Assembly (NCBI GenBank): GCA_023386155.1
Contig: JAEWKH010000020.1
Span: 1-16,342 of the forward strand
DNA from: Pseudomonadota bacterium
Lineage (GTDB): Bacteria; Pseudomonadota; Alphaproteobacteria; Rhizobiales; Beijerinckiaceae
Direction of reading: 5' to 3'
Length of the DNA: 16,342 bases
This document shows positions 9,915 to 16,342 of the stretch, one piece after another. The notes beneath the pieces are model-generated. The model ran no database searches. It worked only from the letters and a program-made list of their open reading frames with translations, and was not told the DNA's origin. The position numbers were made by a program, and so were the translations under genes. Numbering within the stretch: the first letter of the stretch is position 1; each line of letters opens with the position of its first letter.

Positions 9915-10877
9915 TTACGCCAGTGCCGAGTTGATCTGCTTGCAGGCGTCGACGAGGCCCTGCACGGAGGCAACGGACTTCTCGAACATGGCCTTCTCGT
10001 CGGCCGAGAAGGAAACCTCGACGATGCGCTCGACGCCGTTCTCGCCGATCACGATCGGAACGCCCACGAACATGTCCTTCACGCCGTACTGGCCGTTGAG
10101 ATAGGCCGCGCAGGGCAGGACGCGCTTCTTGTCCTTGAGGTAGCTCTCGGCCATGGCGATCGCCGAAGCGGCAGGCGCGTAGAAGGCGGAGCCGGTCTTG
10201 AGCAGGTTGACGATCTCGCCGCCGCCCTTGCGGGTGCGCTCGACCATGGCGTCGAGCTTACCTTGAGTGGTCCAGCCCATCTTCACGAGGTCGGGCAGCG
10301 GGATGCCGGCCACCGTGGAATAGCGCACGAGCGGCACCATGTCGTCGCCGTGGCCGCCGAGCACGAAGGCGGTCACGTCCTCGACCGACACGTTGAACTC
10401 CTCTGCGAGGAAGTGGCGGAAGCGGGCCGAATCCAGCACGCCGGCCATGCCGACGATCTTCTCCGGCTTGAGGCCGGAGAACTTCTGGAGCGCCCACACC
10501 ATGGCGTCGAGCGGGTTGGTAATGCAGATGACGAAGGCGTTCGGGGCATATTGCTTGATGCCGTTGCCGACCGCTTCCATGACCTTCAGGTTGATGCCGA
10601 TCAGGTCGTCGCGGCTCATGCCGGGCTTGCGCGGCACGCCGGCGGTGACGATGATCACATCGGCGCCCTCGATGGCGGCGTAGTCATTGGCGCCCTTGTA
10701 CTTCGCGTCGAACCCGTCGACCGGAGCGGATTCCGCGATGTCGAGACCTTTGCCCTGGGGGATGCCTTCCGCGATGTCGAAGAGAACGACGTCGCCGAGT
10801 TCCTTCAAGCCGACGAGATGGGCGAGGGTTCCGCCGATCTGGCCTGCACCGATGAGCGCGATCTTTTTCCGGGCCAT
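9915..10877 (-). CDS. mdh: Malate dehydrogenase, NAD-dependent
   Basis: Oxidises malate to oxaloacetate with NAD+. The 320 residues are of the lactate-dehydrogenase-like MDH type usual in alphaproteobacteria. Visible are the NAD-binding GAGQIGGT (10-17), D34 that binds the adenosine ribose, the substrate loop VPRKPGMSRDD with R83 and R89, ITNPLDAM with N121, and the catalytic pair D149 and H176 (GGHGDDMV). I chose the ATG at 10875-10877 because it gives the standard MARKKIALIGAGQIG beginning and has AAGGA six bases upstream. A longer frame exists to 10937, but its extra 20 residues (MANSATSKG...) are not family-like and have no good ribosome site. It is the first gene of the mdh-sucCDAB-lpdA-tdk run, behind an AT-rich region of about 230 bp. 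Confidence 0.96.
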   Translation of the reverse strand: MARKKIALIGAGQIGGTLAHLVGLKELGDVVLFDIAEGIPQGKGLDIAESAPVDGFDAKYKGANDYAAIEGADVIIVTAGVPRKPGMSRDDLIGINLKVMEAVGNGIKQYAPNAFVICITNPLDAMVWALQKFSGLKPEKIVGMAGVLDSARFRHFLAEEFNVSVEDVTAFVLGGHGDDMVPLVRYSTVAGIPLPDLVKMGWTTQGKLDAMVERTRKGGGEIVNLLKTGSAFYAPAASAIAMAESYLKDKKRVLPCAAYLNGQYGVKDMFVGVPIVIGENGVERIVEVSFSADEKAMFEKSVASVQGLVDACKQINSALA

Positions 10878-11096
10878 GGTCTGTCCTTGGGTTTTTGGGT
10901 TTTGGCACGTGCCTTTTGAGGTGGCGCTGTTTGCCATGAGAGATGGGCCGTCATCAAGCGACCAAAAGGTTAACAGGCAAGGCTTTGCGTCGCGGCAAAA
11001 GTCTCCGTAAGCTTAACGGTTCGAAAACTCTTCGCGTTTACAGCAACTTGTGCAGGAAAAGGGGCTTACAATTTTCTTGTTACATTTTTCGATTTT
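10878..11096 (-). promoter_or_regulatory. AT-rich upstream region of mdh
   Basis: This gap before mdh is clearly richer in A and T than its surroundings (notably 10960-11100) and must hold the promoter of the mdh-suc operon, though I could not assign one convincing -35/-10 pair. Landmarks are a perfect palindrome GGCACGTGCC at 10904-10913, a one-base-imperfect palindrome CCGTAAGCTTAACGG at 11005-11019, and a small stem CTTTGC/GCAAAAG at 10983-11001. TGTAAC-like half-sites on the minus strand lie at 11079-11084 and 11065-11070. No gene is seen. Confidence 0.5.
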
Positions 11097-11112
11097 TGTA
11101 ACCGATGTTACA
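11097..11112. promoter_or_regulatory. Palindrome TGTAAC-N4-GTTACA, candidate operator
   Basis: A perfect 6-bp inverted repeat with four central bases overlaps the stop codon of the TetR-family gene (11108-11110) and lies about 220 bp upstream of mdh. A third half-site GTTACA is at 11079-11084 and a near-match CTTACA at 11065-11070. Size and symmetry fit operators of TetR-family repressors. The neighbouring TetR protein is the obvious candidate to bind it, but this is inference. Confidence 0.4.
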
Positions 11113-11737
11113 CACTACCGTTCGCCAGGGCCCTCAGGACCACCCGGATCATGGTGGCGAGGCGCTGGTCGAGGATGTCCTGGGGCACGTCCGCATCGAG
11201 CCGGACGGTGAGCGGATTGATGAAGCGGTAGACCGAATCCGTGACGAAGGCATGGGCCTTCTCCCGGTCCCGGGGGTCGAACTTGCCCGTCACGATCCCC
11301 TCGTCCAGCACCCGGTCGATCAGCAGGCGCATCCGGGACCGGTGCTTGCGGATGAGGGGGCGCGCCGTCTCGGTCGCCGAGCAGTAGACGTCGAAGAGAT
11401 GCCGGTCCTCCTTCAGGAGGTCCCGGTGGATCCGCGCCCAGGCCTGGATGAGGCGCTCCAGCTTGTCGTCGGCGGGATCCGGAGAATCCGCGATATCCGC
11501 GATGGTGGCCTCCATCTGCCGCAGCCATTGCCCGGCCACCGCGTCGATGAGGGCCGCCTTGCTGGCGAAGTAGCGGTAGACATTGGCATGGGTCATGCCC
11601 GCGGCATCGGCGATGCCGACCACGGTGACGTGCTTGGGCCCGAACTCCTTGAGCTGGTCGGCCGCGATCGCGAGAAGCCGGGTATCGGCCGGGGCCGCCT
11701 CCGGGTTTCTCAGCGATGCCCCGGATGGCCGCTTCAT
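11108..11737 (-). CDS. TetR-family transcriptional regulator
   Basis: A 209-residue DNA-binding regulator. The N-terminal domain (about 17-65) has the TetR helix-turn-helix: VTVVGIADAAGMTHANVYRYFASKAALIDAV, in which the AAGM turn and the VYRYF recognition helix are diagnostic. The remainder is an all-helical ligand and dimer domain, too variable to name an inducer. Its ATG overlaps the zapE stop by 4 nt (ATGA), so it is translated from the zapE transcript by coupling. Downstream, after its own stop codon, comes the mdh upstream region with a TGTAAC palindrome. It may regulate mdh and the suc genes or an unrelated distant target; the sequence cannot decide. Confidence 0.88.
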   Translation of the reverse strand: MKRPSGASLRNPEAAPADTRLLAIAADQLKEFGPKHVTVVGIADAAGMTHANVYRYFASKAALIDAVAGQWLRQMEATIADIADSPDPADDKLERLIQAWARIHRDLLKEDRHLFDVYCSATETARPLIRKHRSRMRLLIDRVLDEGIVTGKFDPRDREKAHAFVTDSVYRFINPLTVRLDADVPQDILDQRLATMIRVVLRALANGSV

Positions 11738-12933
11738 GTCTCGGCGAGCCCCGTGGTGTCGCCCGAGGCTTCCGAATCCGAGCGCCCGTGCGGCAGGGAG
11801 AGGTATTCCTCGGAGCGCATCTCGATGAGGCGGGACACGGTGCGGTCGAACTCGAAGGCCTCGCGGCCGGAATCGGCGTGATAGAGCTCGTGCACCTCCG
11901 CCTCGGCCGAGGCCAGGAGCTTCACATGGGCGTCGTAGAGGGCGTCGATGAGCAGGATGAAGCGCTTGGCCTCGTTGCGGCGCTCGAGGCTCATCCTGGG
12001 GATGTTCTCGAGGATGACCGTGTGGAACTCCTCGGCCACCGCGAGGTAATCGGCAGCGCCGAGCGGCTTGGAGCAGAGGTCCGCGAAGGAGAAGCGCGCC
12101 ACGCCGCCGGCCGCCTGGGGCACCTCGACCGGATGCCCCTTGACCGTCAGGGTCACGGGCTTGCCGTGATCGCGGCCCGTCAGACTCCGGAAGGCGCGGG
12201 TCAGCGCCGCGTGGGAGTGCTCGTCGGCCGGCGCGTAGAAGACCGGGCTGCCGGCGAGCTTCTCCAGCCGGAAATCGGTGCGGGATTCGAGCTTCACCAC
12301 CGCCATCCGCTCCTGGAGGAGCCCGATGAAGGGCAGGAAGAGGGAGCGGTTGAGGCCGCCTTCATAGAGCCGGTCCGGCTCCACGTTGGAGGTCGCCACC
12401 ACCACCACGCCGCGGGCGAAGAGCGCCGTGAACAGGCGCCCGAGGATCATGGCGTCGGCGATGTCCGTGACGGTGAACTCGTCGAAGCAGAGCACCCAGG
12501 CCTGGTCGGCCAATGCCTCCGCCACGGGGCCGATGGGGTCGTCGCCCGTCACCTGGCCGGCCTTCAGTTTCTGCCGGTATTCGTGGATGCGCTCGTGCAC
12601 GTCGGCCATGAAGGCGTGGAAATGGACCCTTCGCTTGCGCCTCACGGGGAGCGCCTCGAAGAACAGGTCCATGAGCATGGTCTTGCCGCGCCCGACCGAG
12701 CCCCAGACATAGAGCCCCTTGGGCGGCGCGTGGTTCTGGTTCTTCTTGCCGAAGAGCCAGCCGAGCGCGCTGGGCTTGCGGGCGAGACGGTGGTTGGCGA
12801 GGCCCGCGGCCAGGGCCTCGAGCCGCCTGAGCAGCGCCACCTGGGCCGGATCGCGCTCGATGGCGCCGGACGTGACCAGGGCGTTGTAGCGGGCCGTGAT
12901 GGATTGAGGCGAGGAGAAGGAGGTGTCGTTCAC
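11734..12933 (-). CDS. zapE: Cell-division ATPase ZapE / AFG1-like protein
   Basis: ATPase of the AFG1 family. In E. coli ZapE associates with the Z-ring, and mitochondrial AFG1 relatives assist turnover of respiratory-chain proteins. The 399 residues show the P-loop GSVGRGKT (78-85), the family signature FHAFMADVHERIHEYR (105-120), Walker B VLCFDEF with D151 and E152, the IADAMILGRLF segment, and TSN (181-183) as sensor-1 region. Proximity to sdh, mdh and suc genes is common in alphaproteobacteria and fits a link to respiratory metabolism, though this is only context. The start is GTG, giving MNDTSFSSPQSITARYNALV, the usual N-terminus; AGAGGGG lies rather far upstream (13 bases). The stop overlaps the TetR gene. 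Confidence 0.93.
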   Translation of the reverse strand: MNDTSFSSPQSITARYNALVTSGAIERDPAQVALLRRLEALAAGLANHRLARKPSALGWLFGKKNQNHAPPKGLYVWGSVGRGKTMLMDLFFEALPVRRKRRVHFHAFMADVHERIHEYRQKLKAGQVTGDDPIGPVAEALADQAWVLCFDEFTVTDIADAMILGRLFTALFARGVVVVATSNVEPDRLYEGGLNRSLFLPFIGLLQERMAVVKLESRTDFRLEKLAGSPVFYAPADEHSHAALTRAFRSLTGRDHGKPVTLTVKGHPVEVPQAAGGVARFSFADLCSKPLGAADYLAVAEEFHTVILENIPRMSLERRNEAKRFILLIDALYDAHVKLLASAEAEVHELYHADSGREAFEFDRTVSRLIEMRSEEYLSLPHGRSDSEASGDTTGLAET

Positions 12934-13045
12934 GCGATGACCGATACCCCTCTCGCCGCGTCAGCGCAAACGTCTTGAGGCCGGATCATGCCGAGAAAGC
13001 AGCCGGGTCGGCGTCAGCCGCGTGCGGCGCCTGTTCACCTCTCCC

Positions 13046-13071
13046 CGGATCTCGGGTGTTCCCGAGATCCG
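13046..13071. repeat. Perfect hairpin between the lipoprotein gene and zapE
   Basis: CGGATCTCGGG (13046-13056), loop TGTT, CCCGAGATCCG (13061-13071): an 11-bp perfect stem, 30 bases beyond the lipoprotein stop codon. On the minus strand it is followed by GGGGAGAGGTG, not U's, so it is not a canonical terminator for the gene that precedes it. On the plus strand it is followed by TTCTTGTT, but no plus-strand gene exists. The flanking CACCTCTCCCC matches the REP-like repeats at the left end of the window, so it is probably a repeat element. Confidence 0.55.
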
Positions 13072-13100
13072 TTCTTGTTGCGCAAGTCGGAAACACCCCG

Positions 13101-13685
13101 TCACCGCGTGAGGCTGAGCGGCGCGCCGGACTTGGCGAGAACGCCGTTGAGCGACGAGGAGGAGCCGCGCAGGCGCGCCGTCACGGCGCCGCCAGTCTGG
13201 TAGAGATAGACCTCGCCATCCCGGTAGTCCCAGGCATTGATCTTGGACAGGTCCTGGTTGGAGCAGCCGGAGGCCGAGGCGCGGTAGAGGTCGAGCGCGG
13301 GCGAGCTCGAGAGCTGGACGCGGCAGGAGCCGCCGGAGGTCCGGGCGCTCCAGTTGCCGACCATCGCCGTGCGGCTGGCCGGCGCCGGGGCGACCGTGGG
13401 GGCCGGCGTCCCGATGGTCGGCGGCGGGGGAGCGGGCGGCAGGCCCGCGATGTCGGTCCCGCCCATCTGAGGCTCCGTCAGGTTGGGAGCGTCGGGAGCC
13501 CCGGCGACGGGCGGCAGCGGAGACGCCTCGATCGGCCCGGAGGGAACGGCCTCAACCGGAGGAGCCTCGATGATCGCCGTCCCCGCAGCACTGCCGGACG
13601 GCCCACCCAGGCGGGTGGATGAGCACGCGCCGAGCGCCAGGGCGGAGCAGATTACAGCAGTCGTCAGCCACAGCGGCTTCGTCAT
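13101..13685 (-). CDS. Omp19-like lipoprotein with Inh protease-inhibitor domain
   Basis: An exported lipoprotein of 194 residues from the chosen start. The signal peptide MTKPLWLTTAVICSALALGAC ends in a lipobox LGAC with C21 as lipidated residue. A long Pro/Ala-rich linker (about 25-103) leads to a C-terminal beta-barrel-like domain (104-194) with VGNWSAR, GGSCRV and SGCSNQ. The two cysteines, C121 and C141, fit the disulfide of AprI/Inh metalloprotease inhibitors. The layout closely matches Brucella Omp19, an outer-membrane lipoprotein that inhibits proteases. I chose the ATG at 13683-13685 because GAGGA lies five bases upstream and the signal peptide is standard. An ATG six codons earlier (13703) lacks a ribosome site. 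It lies downstream of the sdhB terminator with its own upstream region. Confidence 0.88.
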   Translation of the reverse strand: MTKPLWLTTAVICSALALGACSSTRLGGPSGSAAGTAIIEAPPVEAVPSGPIEASPLPPVAGAPDAPNLTEPQMGGTDIAGLPPAPPPPTIGTPAPTVAPAPASRTAMVGNWSARTSGGSCRVQLSSSPALDLYRASASGCSNQDLSKINAWDYRDGEVYLYQTGGAVTARLRGSSSSLNGVLAKSGAPLSLTR

Positions 13686-13690
13686 CTTGG

Positions 13691-13695
13691 TCCTC
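13691..13695 (-). promoter_or_regulatory. Ribosome binding site deciding the lipoprotein start
   Basis: GAGGA on the minus strand, five bases before the ATG at 13685. The alternative upstream ATG at 13703 would place this site inside the coding region and has no comparable site of its own. Confidence 0.7.
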
Positions 13696-13727
13696 GCATG
13701 CATGGCCGTCCATTCGGACGATTGATC

Positions 13728-13767
13728 ATGAAGCCCAGGCTACAGGGAGGAATATGAACCCAGGCTA
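13728..13767. repeat. Direct repeat upstream of the lipoprotein gene
   Basis: ATGAAGCCCAGGCTA (13728-13742) and ATGAACCCAGGCTA (13754-13767) differ by one inserted base and start 26 bp apart, about two and a half helical turns. They lie 43-82 bases upstream of the lipoprotein start, between it and the sdhB terminator, where the promoter is expected. No confident -35/-10 pair was found. The pair could bind a regulator or be a simple local duplication. Confidence 0.5.
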
Positions 13768-13805
13768 ACATTGTTCCGGCTTCGACATATGGGATAGCGG
13801 ACCAC

Positions 13806-13831
13806 AAAAAAAGGCGCCTGAGGCGCCTTTT
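13806..13831 (-). terminator. Intrinsic terminator of the sdh operon
   Basis: In the minus-strand transcript AAAAGGCGCC, loop UCA, GGCGCC is followed by seven U's (13806-13812). The stem begins 37 bases after the sdhB stop codon. The stem core GGCGCC (13813-13818 and 13822-13827) is perfect and extends by A-U pairs. On the plus strand four T's follow, so it could act weakly in both directions. Confidence 0.9.
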
Positions 13832-13868
13832 CATGAGGATGTTGCAAGGAAGCGTCACCGACGCAGCG

Positions 13869-14651
13869 TCACACGACCCGCGCGATCATCATCTTCTTGA
13901 CCTCGGCGATGGCCTTGGCCGGGTTCAGGCCCTTGGGGCAGGTGTTCGCGCAGTTCATGATCGTGTGGCAGCGGTAGAGGCGGAACGGATCGTGCAGGTT
14001 GTCGAGGCGCTCGCCCGTGGCCTCGTCGCGGCTGTCGATGAGCCAGCGATAGGCCTGGAGCAGAGCCGCGGGTCCCAGGAACCGGTCGCCGTTCCACCAA
14101 TAGCTCGGGCAGGAGGTGGTGCAGCAGGCGCAGAGGATGCACTCGTAAAGGCCGTCGAGCTTGGAGCGTTCCTCCGGCGTCTGGCGCCACTCGGTCTCCG
14201 GCGCGGGCGTCTCCGTCTGGAGCCAGGGCTCGATGGAGGCGTGCTGAGCGAAGAAGCTCGTCAGGTCCGGCACCAGGTCCTTGAGCACCGGCATATGCGG
14301 CAGCGGGTAGATCTTGATCGAGTCCGATGCGCAGTCGTCGATGCCGAGCGTGCAGGCGAGCGTGTTGCCGCCCATGATGTTCATGGCGCAGGAGCCGCAG
14401 ATGCCCTCGCGGCAGGAGCGGCGGAAGACCAGCGTCGAGTCGACGTTGTTCTTGATCCACAGCAGCGCGTCGAGGACCATCGGTCCGCAATCGTCCCGGT
14501 CGACGTAATAGGTGTCGATGCGCGGGTTCTGCCCGTCGTCCGGGTTCCAGCGGTAGATGCGGAATTCCTGGACGTTGGAAGCCCCGGCCGGCTTCGGCCA
14601 GGCCTTGCCTTCGGTGTAGCGGGAATTCTTGGGAAGTTGAAACTGGGCCAT
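13869..14651 (-). CDS. sdhB: Succinate dehydrogenase iron-sulfur subunit
   Basis: Carries electrons from the SdhA flavin to ubiquinone in complex II on the inner face of the cytoplasmic membrane. The 260 residues contain all three cluster motifs. The [2Fe-2S] site is CREGICGSC...C (C80, C85, C88, C100). The [4Fe-4S] site uses C171, C174, C177 of CILCACC and C238. The [3Fe-4S] site uses C181, C228 and C234 (SCPSYWW, CHTIMNC). The CPKGLNPAKAI end is typical. The cluster assignment follows the known E. coli SdhB pattern. The ATG is 15 bp after the sdhA stop with GGAAG as ribosome site, and a terminator follows. Confidence 0.97.
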   Translation of the reverse strand: MAQFQLPKNSRYTEGKAWPKPAGASNVQEFRIYRWNPDDGQNPRIDTYYVDRDDCGPMVLDALLWIKNNVDSTLVFRRSCREGICGSCAMNIMGGNTLACTLGIDDCASDSIKIYPLPHMPVLKDLVPDLTSFFAQHASIEPWLQTETPAPETEWRQTPEERSKLDGLYECILCACCTTSCPSYWWNGDRFLGPAALLQAYRWLIDSRDEATGERLDNLHDPFRLYRCHTIMNCANTCPKGLNPAKAIAEVKKMMIARVV

Positions 14652-14666
14652 CGTTTTTCGTCTTCC

Positions 14667-16342
14667 TTAGTACACGCGGGCCTTCGGCTCGATGTACTGG
14701 ATGTCGTTCGACATGGTGTAGGTGTGCACCGGGCGGTAATCGAGGGTCACCTTGTGGGAGGTGTCGTCGAGCCAGGCGAGGGTGTGCTTCATCCAGTTCT
14801 TGTCGTCGCGCTCGGAGAAGTCCTCGCGGGCATGGGCGCCGCGGGATTCCTGGCGGTTGGCCGCGCCTTCCATGGTGACGACCGCCTGTCCGATGAGGTT
14901 GTCGAACTCGAGCGTCTCGAGGAGGTCGGTGTTCCAGATCAGCGAGCGGTCCGTGACCTTGATGTCGGAAGCCGCGTTCCACACGTCGTGGATGAGCTTC
15001 CTGCCCTCGTCCAGAACCTCGCCGGTGCGGAACACCGCGCAGTTGTTCTGCATGGTCTTCTGCATCTGGAGGCGCAGCTCCGCGGTCGAGGTCGAGCCGT
15101 TGGCATAGCGGAACTTGTCGAGGCGCGAGAGCGCAAGATCGTCGGCGTTCTTGGGCAGGTCCGCGTGACGGGCGTTCGGCTCCATGATCTCGGCGCAGCG
15201 CAGGCCCGCCGCGCGGCCGAACACCACGAGGTCGATGAGCGAGTTGGAGCCGAGGCGGTTCGCGCCGTGCACGGACACGCAGGCCGCTTCGCCCAGCGCC
15301 ATCAGGCCCGGCACCACCGTGTCCGGGTTGCCGTTCTTCAGGGTCAGCACCTCGCCGTGATAGTTCGTCGGGATGCCGCCCATGTTGTAGTGGACGGTCG
15401 GCAGGACCGGGATCGGCTCCTTGGTCACGTCCACGCCCGCGAAGATCTTGGCGCTTTCCGAGATGCCCGGCAGGCGCTCGTGCAGGATCTTCGGGTCGAG
15501 ATGGTCGAGGTGCAGGTAGATGTGATCCTTGTTCTTGCCCACGCCGCGGCCGGCGCGGATCTCCATGGTCATCGCGCGGGAGACCACGTCACGGGAAGCA
15601 AGGTCTTTCGCGGACGGCGCATAGCGCTCCATGAAGCGCTCGCCTTCCGAGTTGGTGAGGTAACCGCCCTCGCCCGCGCGCCCTCGGTGATGAGGCAGCC
15701 CGAGCCGTAGATGCCGGTCGGGTGGAACTGCACGAACTCCATGTCCTGCAGCGGGAGCCCTGCGCGCAGCACCATGGCGTTGCCGTCGCCCGTGCAGGTA
15801 TGGGCCGAGGTTGCCGAGAAATACGCGCGCCCGTAGCCGCCCGTGGCGAGGATCGTCATGTGGGCGCGGAAGCGGTGGATCTCGCCGGTGGACTGGTTGA
15901 GGGCCACCACGCCGATGCAGCGGCCGTCCGAGTCCATCATCAGGTCGAGGGCGAAATACTCGATGAAGAAGTTGGTCTGGTTCTTCACCGCCTGACCGTA
16001 GAGGGTGTGCAGGATCGCGTGGCCCGTGCGGTCGGCGGCCGCGCAGGTGCGCTGCGCGGTGCCCTTGCCGAACTCGGTCGTCATGCCGCCGAAGGGGCGC
16101 TGGTAGATCTTGCCTTCCGCGGTGCGCGAGAAGGGGACGCCCCAGTGCTCCAGCTCGTAGACGGCGGCGGGCGCGTTGCGCACCAGGTACTCGATGGCGT
16201 CCTGGTCGCCGAGCCAGTCCGAGCCCTTGACGGTGTCGTACATGTGCCAGCGCCAGTCGTCCGGCCCCATGTTGCCGAGCGAGGCGGAGATGCCGCCCTG
16301 CGCCGCCACCGTGTGCGAGCGGGTCGGGAACACCTTGGTGAT
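14667..16342 (-). CDS. sdhA: Succinate dehydrogenase flavoprotein subunit, 5'-truncated by window edge, with one frameshift
   Basis: Oxidises succinate to fumarate with covalently bound FAD. The reading frame enters at the right edge as ITKVFPTRSHTVAAQGG, whose histidine (codon 16313-16315) is the FAD attachment site, so about 45-55 N-terminal residues lie outside. It reads normally through HPTGIYGSGCLITEGAR and then loses frame at 15673-15675. The correct frame (GEGGYLTNSEGERFMERYAPSAKDLASRD...) resumes at once and runs to the stop at 14667. Adding one base restores a single frame of 558 codons plus stop from the window edge. The last in-frame residue before the break corresponds to the E. 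coli catalytic R286. The downstream part keeps HYNMGGIPTN, the GLMALGEAACVSVHGANRLGSNSL FAD region and the REDFSERDDKNWMKHTLAW end. Co-transcribed with sdhB. Confidence 0.92.
   Translation of the reverse strand, partial: HQGVPDPLAHGGGAGRHLRLARQHGAGRLALAHVRHRQGLGLARRPGRHRVPGAQRARRRLRAGALGRPLLAHRGRQDLPAPLRRHDDRVRQGHRAAHLRGRRPHGPRDPAHPLRSGGEEPDQLLHRVFRPRPDDGLGRPLHRRGGPQPVHRRDPPLPRPHDDPRHGRLRARVFLGNLGPYLHGRRQRHGAARRAPAAGHGVRAVPPDRHLRLGLPHHRGRAGEGGYLTNSEGERFMERYAPSAKDLASRDVVSRAMTMEIRAGRGVGKNKDHIYLHLDHLDPKILHERLPGISESAKIFAGVDVTKEPIPVLPTVHYNMGGIPTNYHGEVLTLKNGNPDTVVPGLMALGEAACVSVHGANRLGSNSLIDLVVFGRAAGLRCAEIMEPNARHADLPKNADDLALSRLDKFRYANGSTSTAELRLQMQKTMQNNCAVFRTGEVLDEGRKLIHDVWNAASDIKVTDRSLIWNTDLLETLEFDNLIGQAVVTMEGAANRQESRGAHAREDFSERDDKNWMKHTLAWLDDTSHKVTLDYRPVHTYTMSNDIQYIEPKARVY
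15673..15675 (-). other. sdhA: Single-base deletion (frameshift) in sdhA
   Basis: The minus strand reads GCG CGG GCG AGG where the family needs GCG CGG GGC GAG (A-R-G-E). One G is missing from a run of three G's that should be four. Restoring it gives the conserved ARGEGGYLTN. The codons on both sides show no decay, so a read or assembly error in a homopolymer is more likely than a true pseudogene. Confidence 0.85.

Noticed and set aside
10878..10937. A 20-residue N-terminal extension of malate dehydrogenase
   Set aside because: The ATG at 10877 has AAGGA at good spacing and gives the family's normal N-terminus; the extension is not family-like.
13686..13703. Upstream start for the lipoprotein (MHARTK...)
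   Set aside because: No ribosome site before it, whereas the ATG at 13685 has GAGGA at five bases and a standard signal peptide.
13768..13800. GGAAC (minus strand) upstream of the lipoprotein as an EcfG general-stress promoter
   Set aside because: No CGTT follows at 16-17 bases, so the -10 half of the motif is missing.
13833..15710. A 625-codon plus-strand frame opposite sdhB and sdhA
   Set aside because: Antisense shadow with no recognisable domain; both minus-strand genes are certain.

Overview
The window is a high-GC, all-minus-strand stretch of an alphaproteobacterial chromosome, most likely from the Hyphomicrobiales (Rhizobiales). This rests on the mdh-sucC-sucD-sucA-sucB-lpd gene order, an Omp19-like lipoprotein of the Brucella type, a direct-repeat LexA box (GAAC-N7-GAAC), and the dense GC-rich palindromic intergenic repeats common in that order. 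Nothing in the sequence fixes the genus; a Methylobacteriaceae-like genome such as Microvirga is only a guess.

Layout in the direction of transcription (right to left). The window opens inside sdhA (5' end beyond the right edge), followed by sdhB and a clear intrinsic terminator at about 13.8 kb. Next comes an Omp19/Inh-type lipoprotein with its own upstream region, then zapE (AFG1-like ATPase) and a TetR-family regulator whose start codon overlaps the zapE stop (ATGA). An AT-rich intergenic region of about 230 bp with a palindrome precedes mdh, followed by sucC, sucD, sucA, sucB, a low-GC gene of unknown function, lpdA and tdk. The left 640 bp has no gene. It is packed with palindromic repeats and ends, at the left edge, in a textbook sigma-70 promoter overlapped by a LexA box that drives a gene outside the window.

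How the genes work together. SucA (E1), SucB (E2) and LpdA (E3) form the 2-oxoglutarate dehydrogenase complex. SucCD converts its succinyl-CoA product to succinate with nucleotide triphosphate formation, SdhAB (with SdhCD outside the window) oxidises succinate to fumarate, and Mdh makes oxaloacetate. The window therefore covers most of the second half of the TCA cycle.

What stands out: (1) an AT-richer, weakly initiated gene of unknown function inserted between sucB and lpdA; (2) a one-base deletion in sdhA exactly after the expected catalytic arginine, most simply a sequencing or assembly error; (3) the SOS-type promoter at the left edge; (4) a repeat element filling the mdh-sucC gap whose end motif recurs twice downstream of tdk; (5) GC hairpins in the sucD-sucA and sucA-sucB gaps; (6) a TGTAAC-N4-GTTACA palindrome across the tetR stop codon, upstream of mdh; (7) a 26-bp-spaced direct repeat upstream of the lipoprotein gene. 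I found no CRISPR array, transposase, tRNA or rRNA, and no convincing new multi-gene system.
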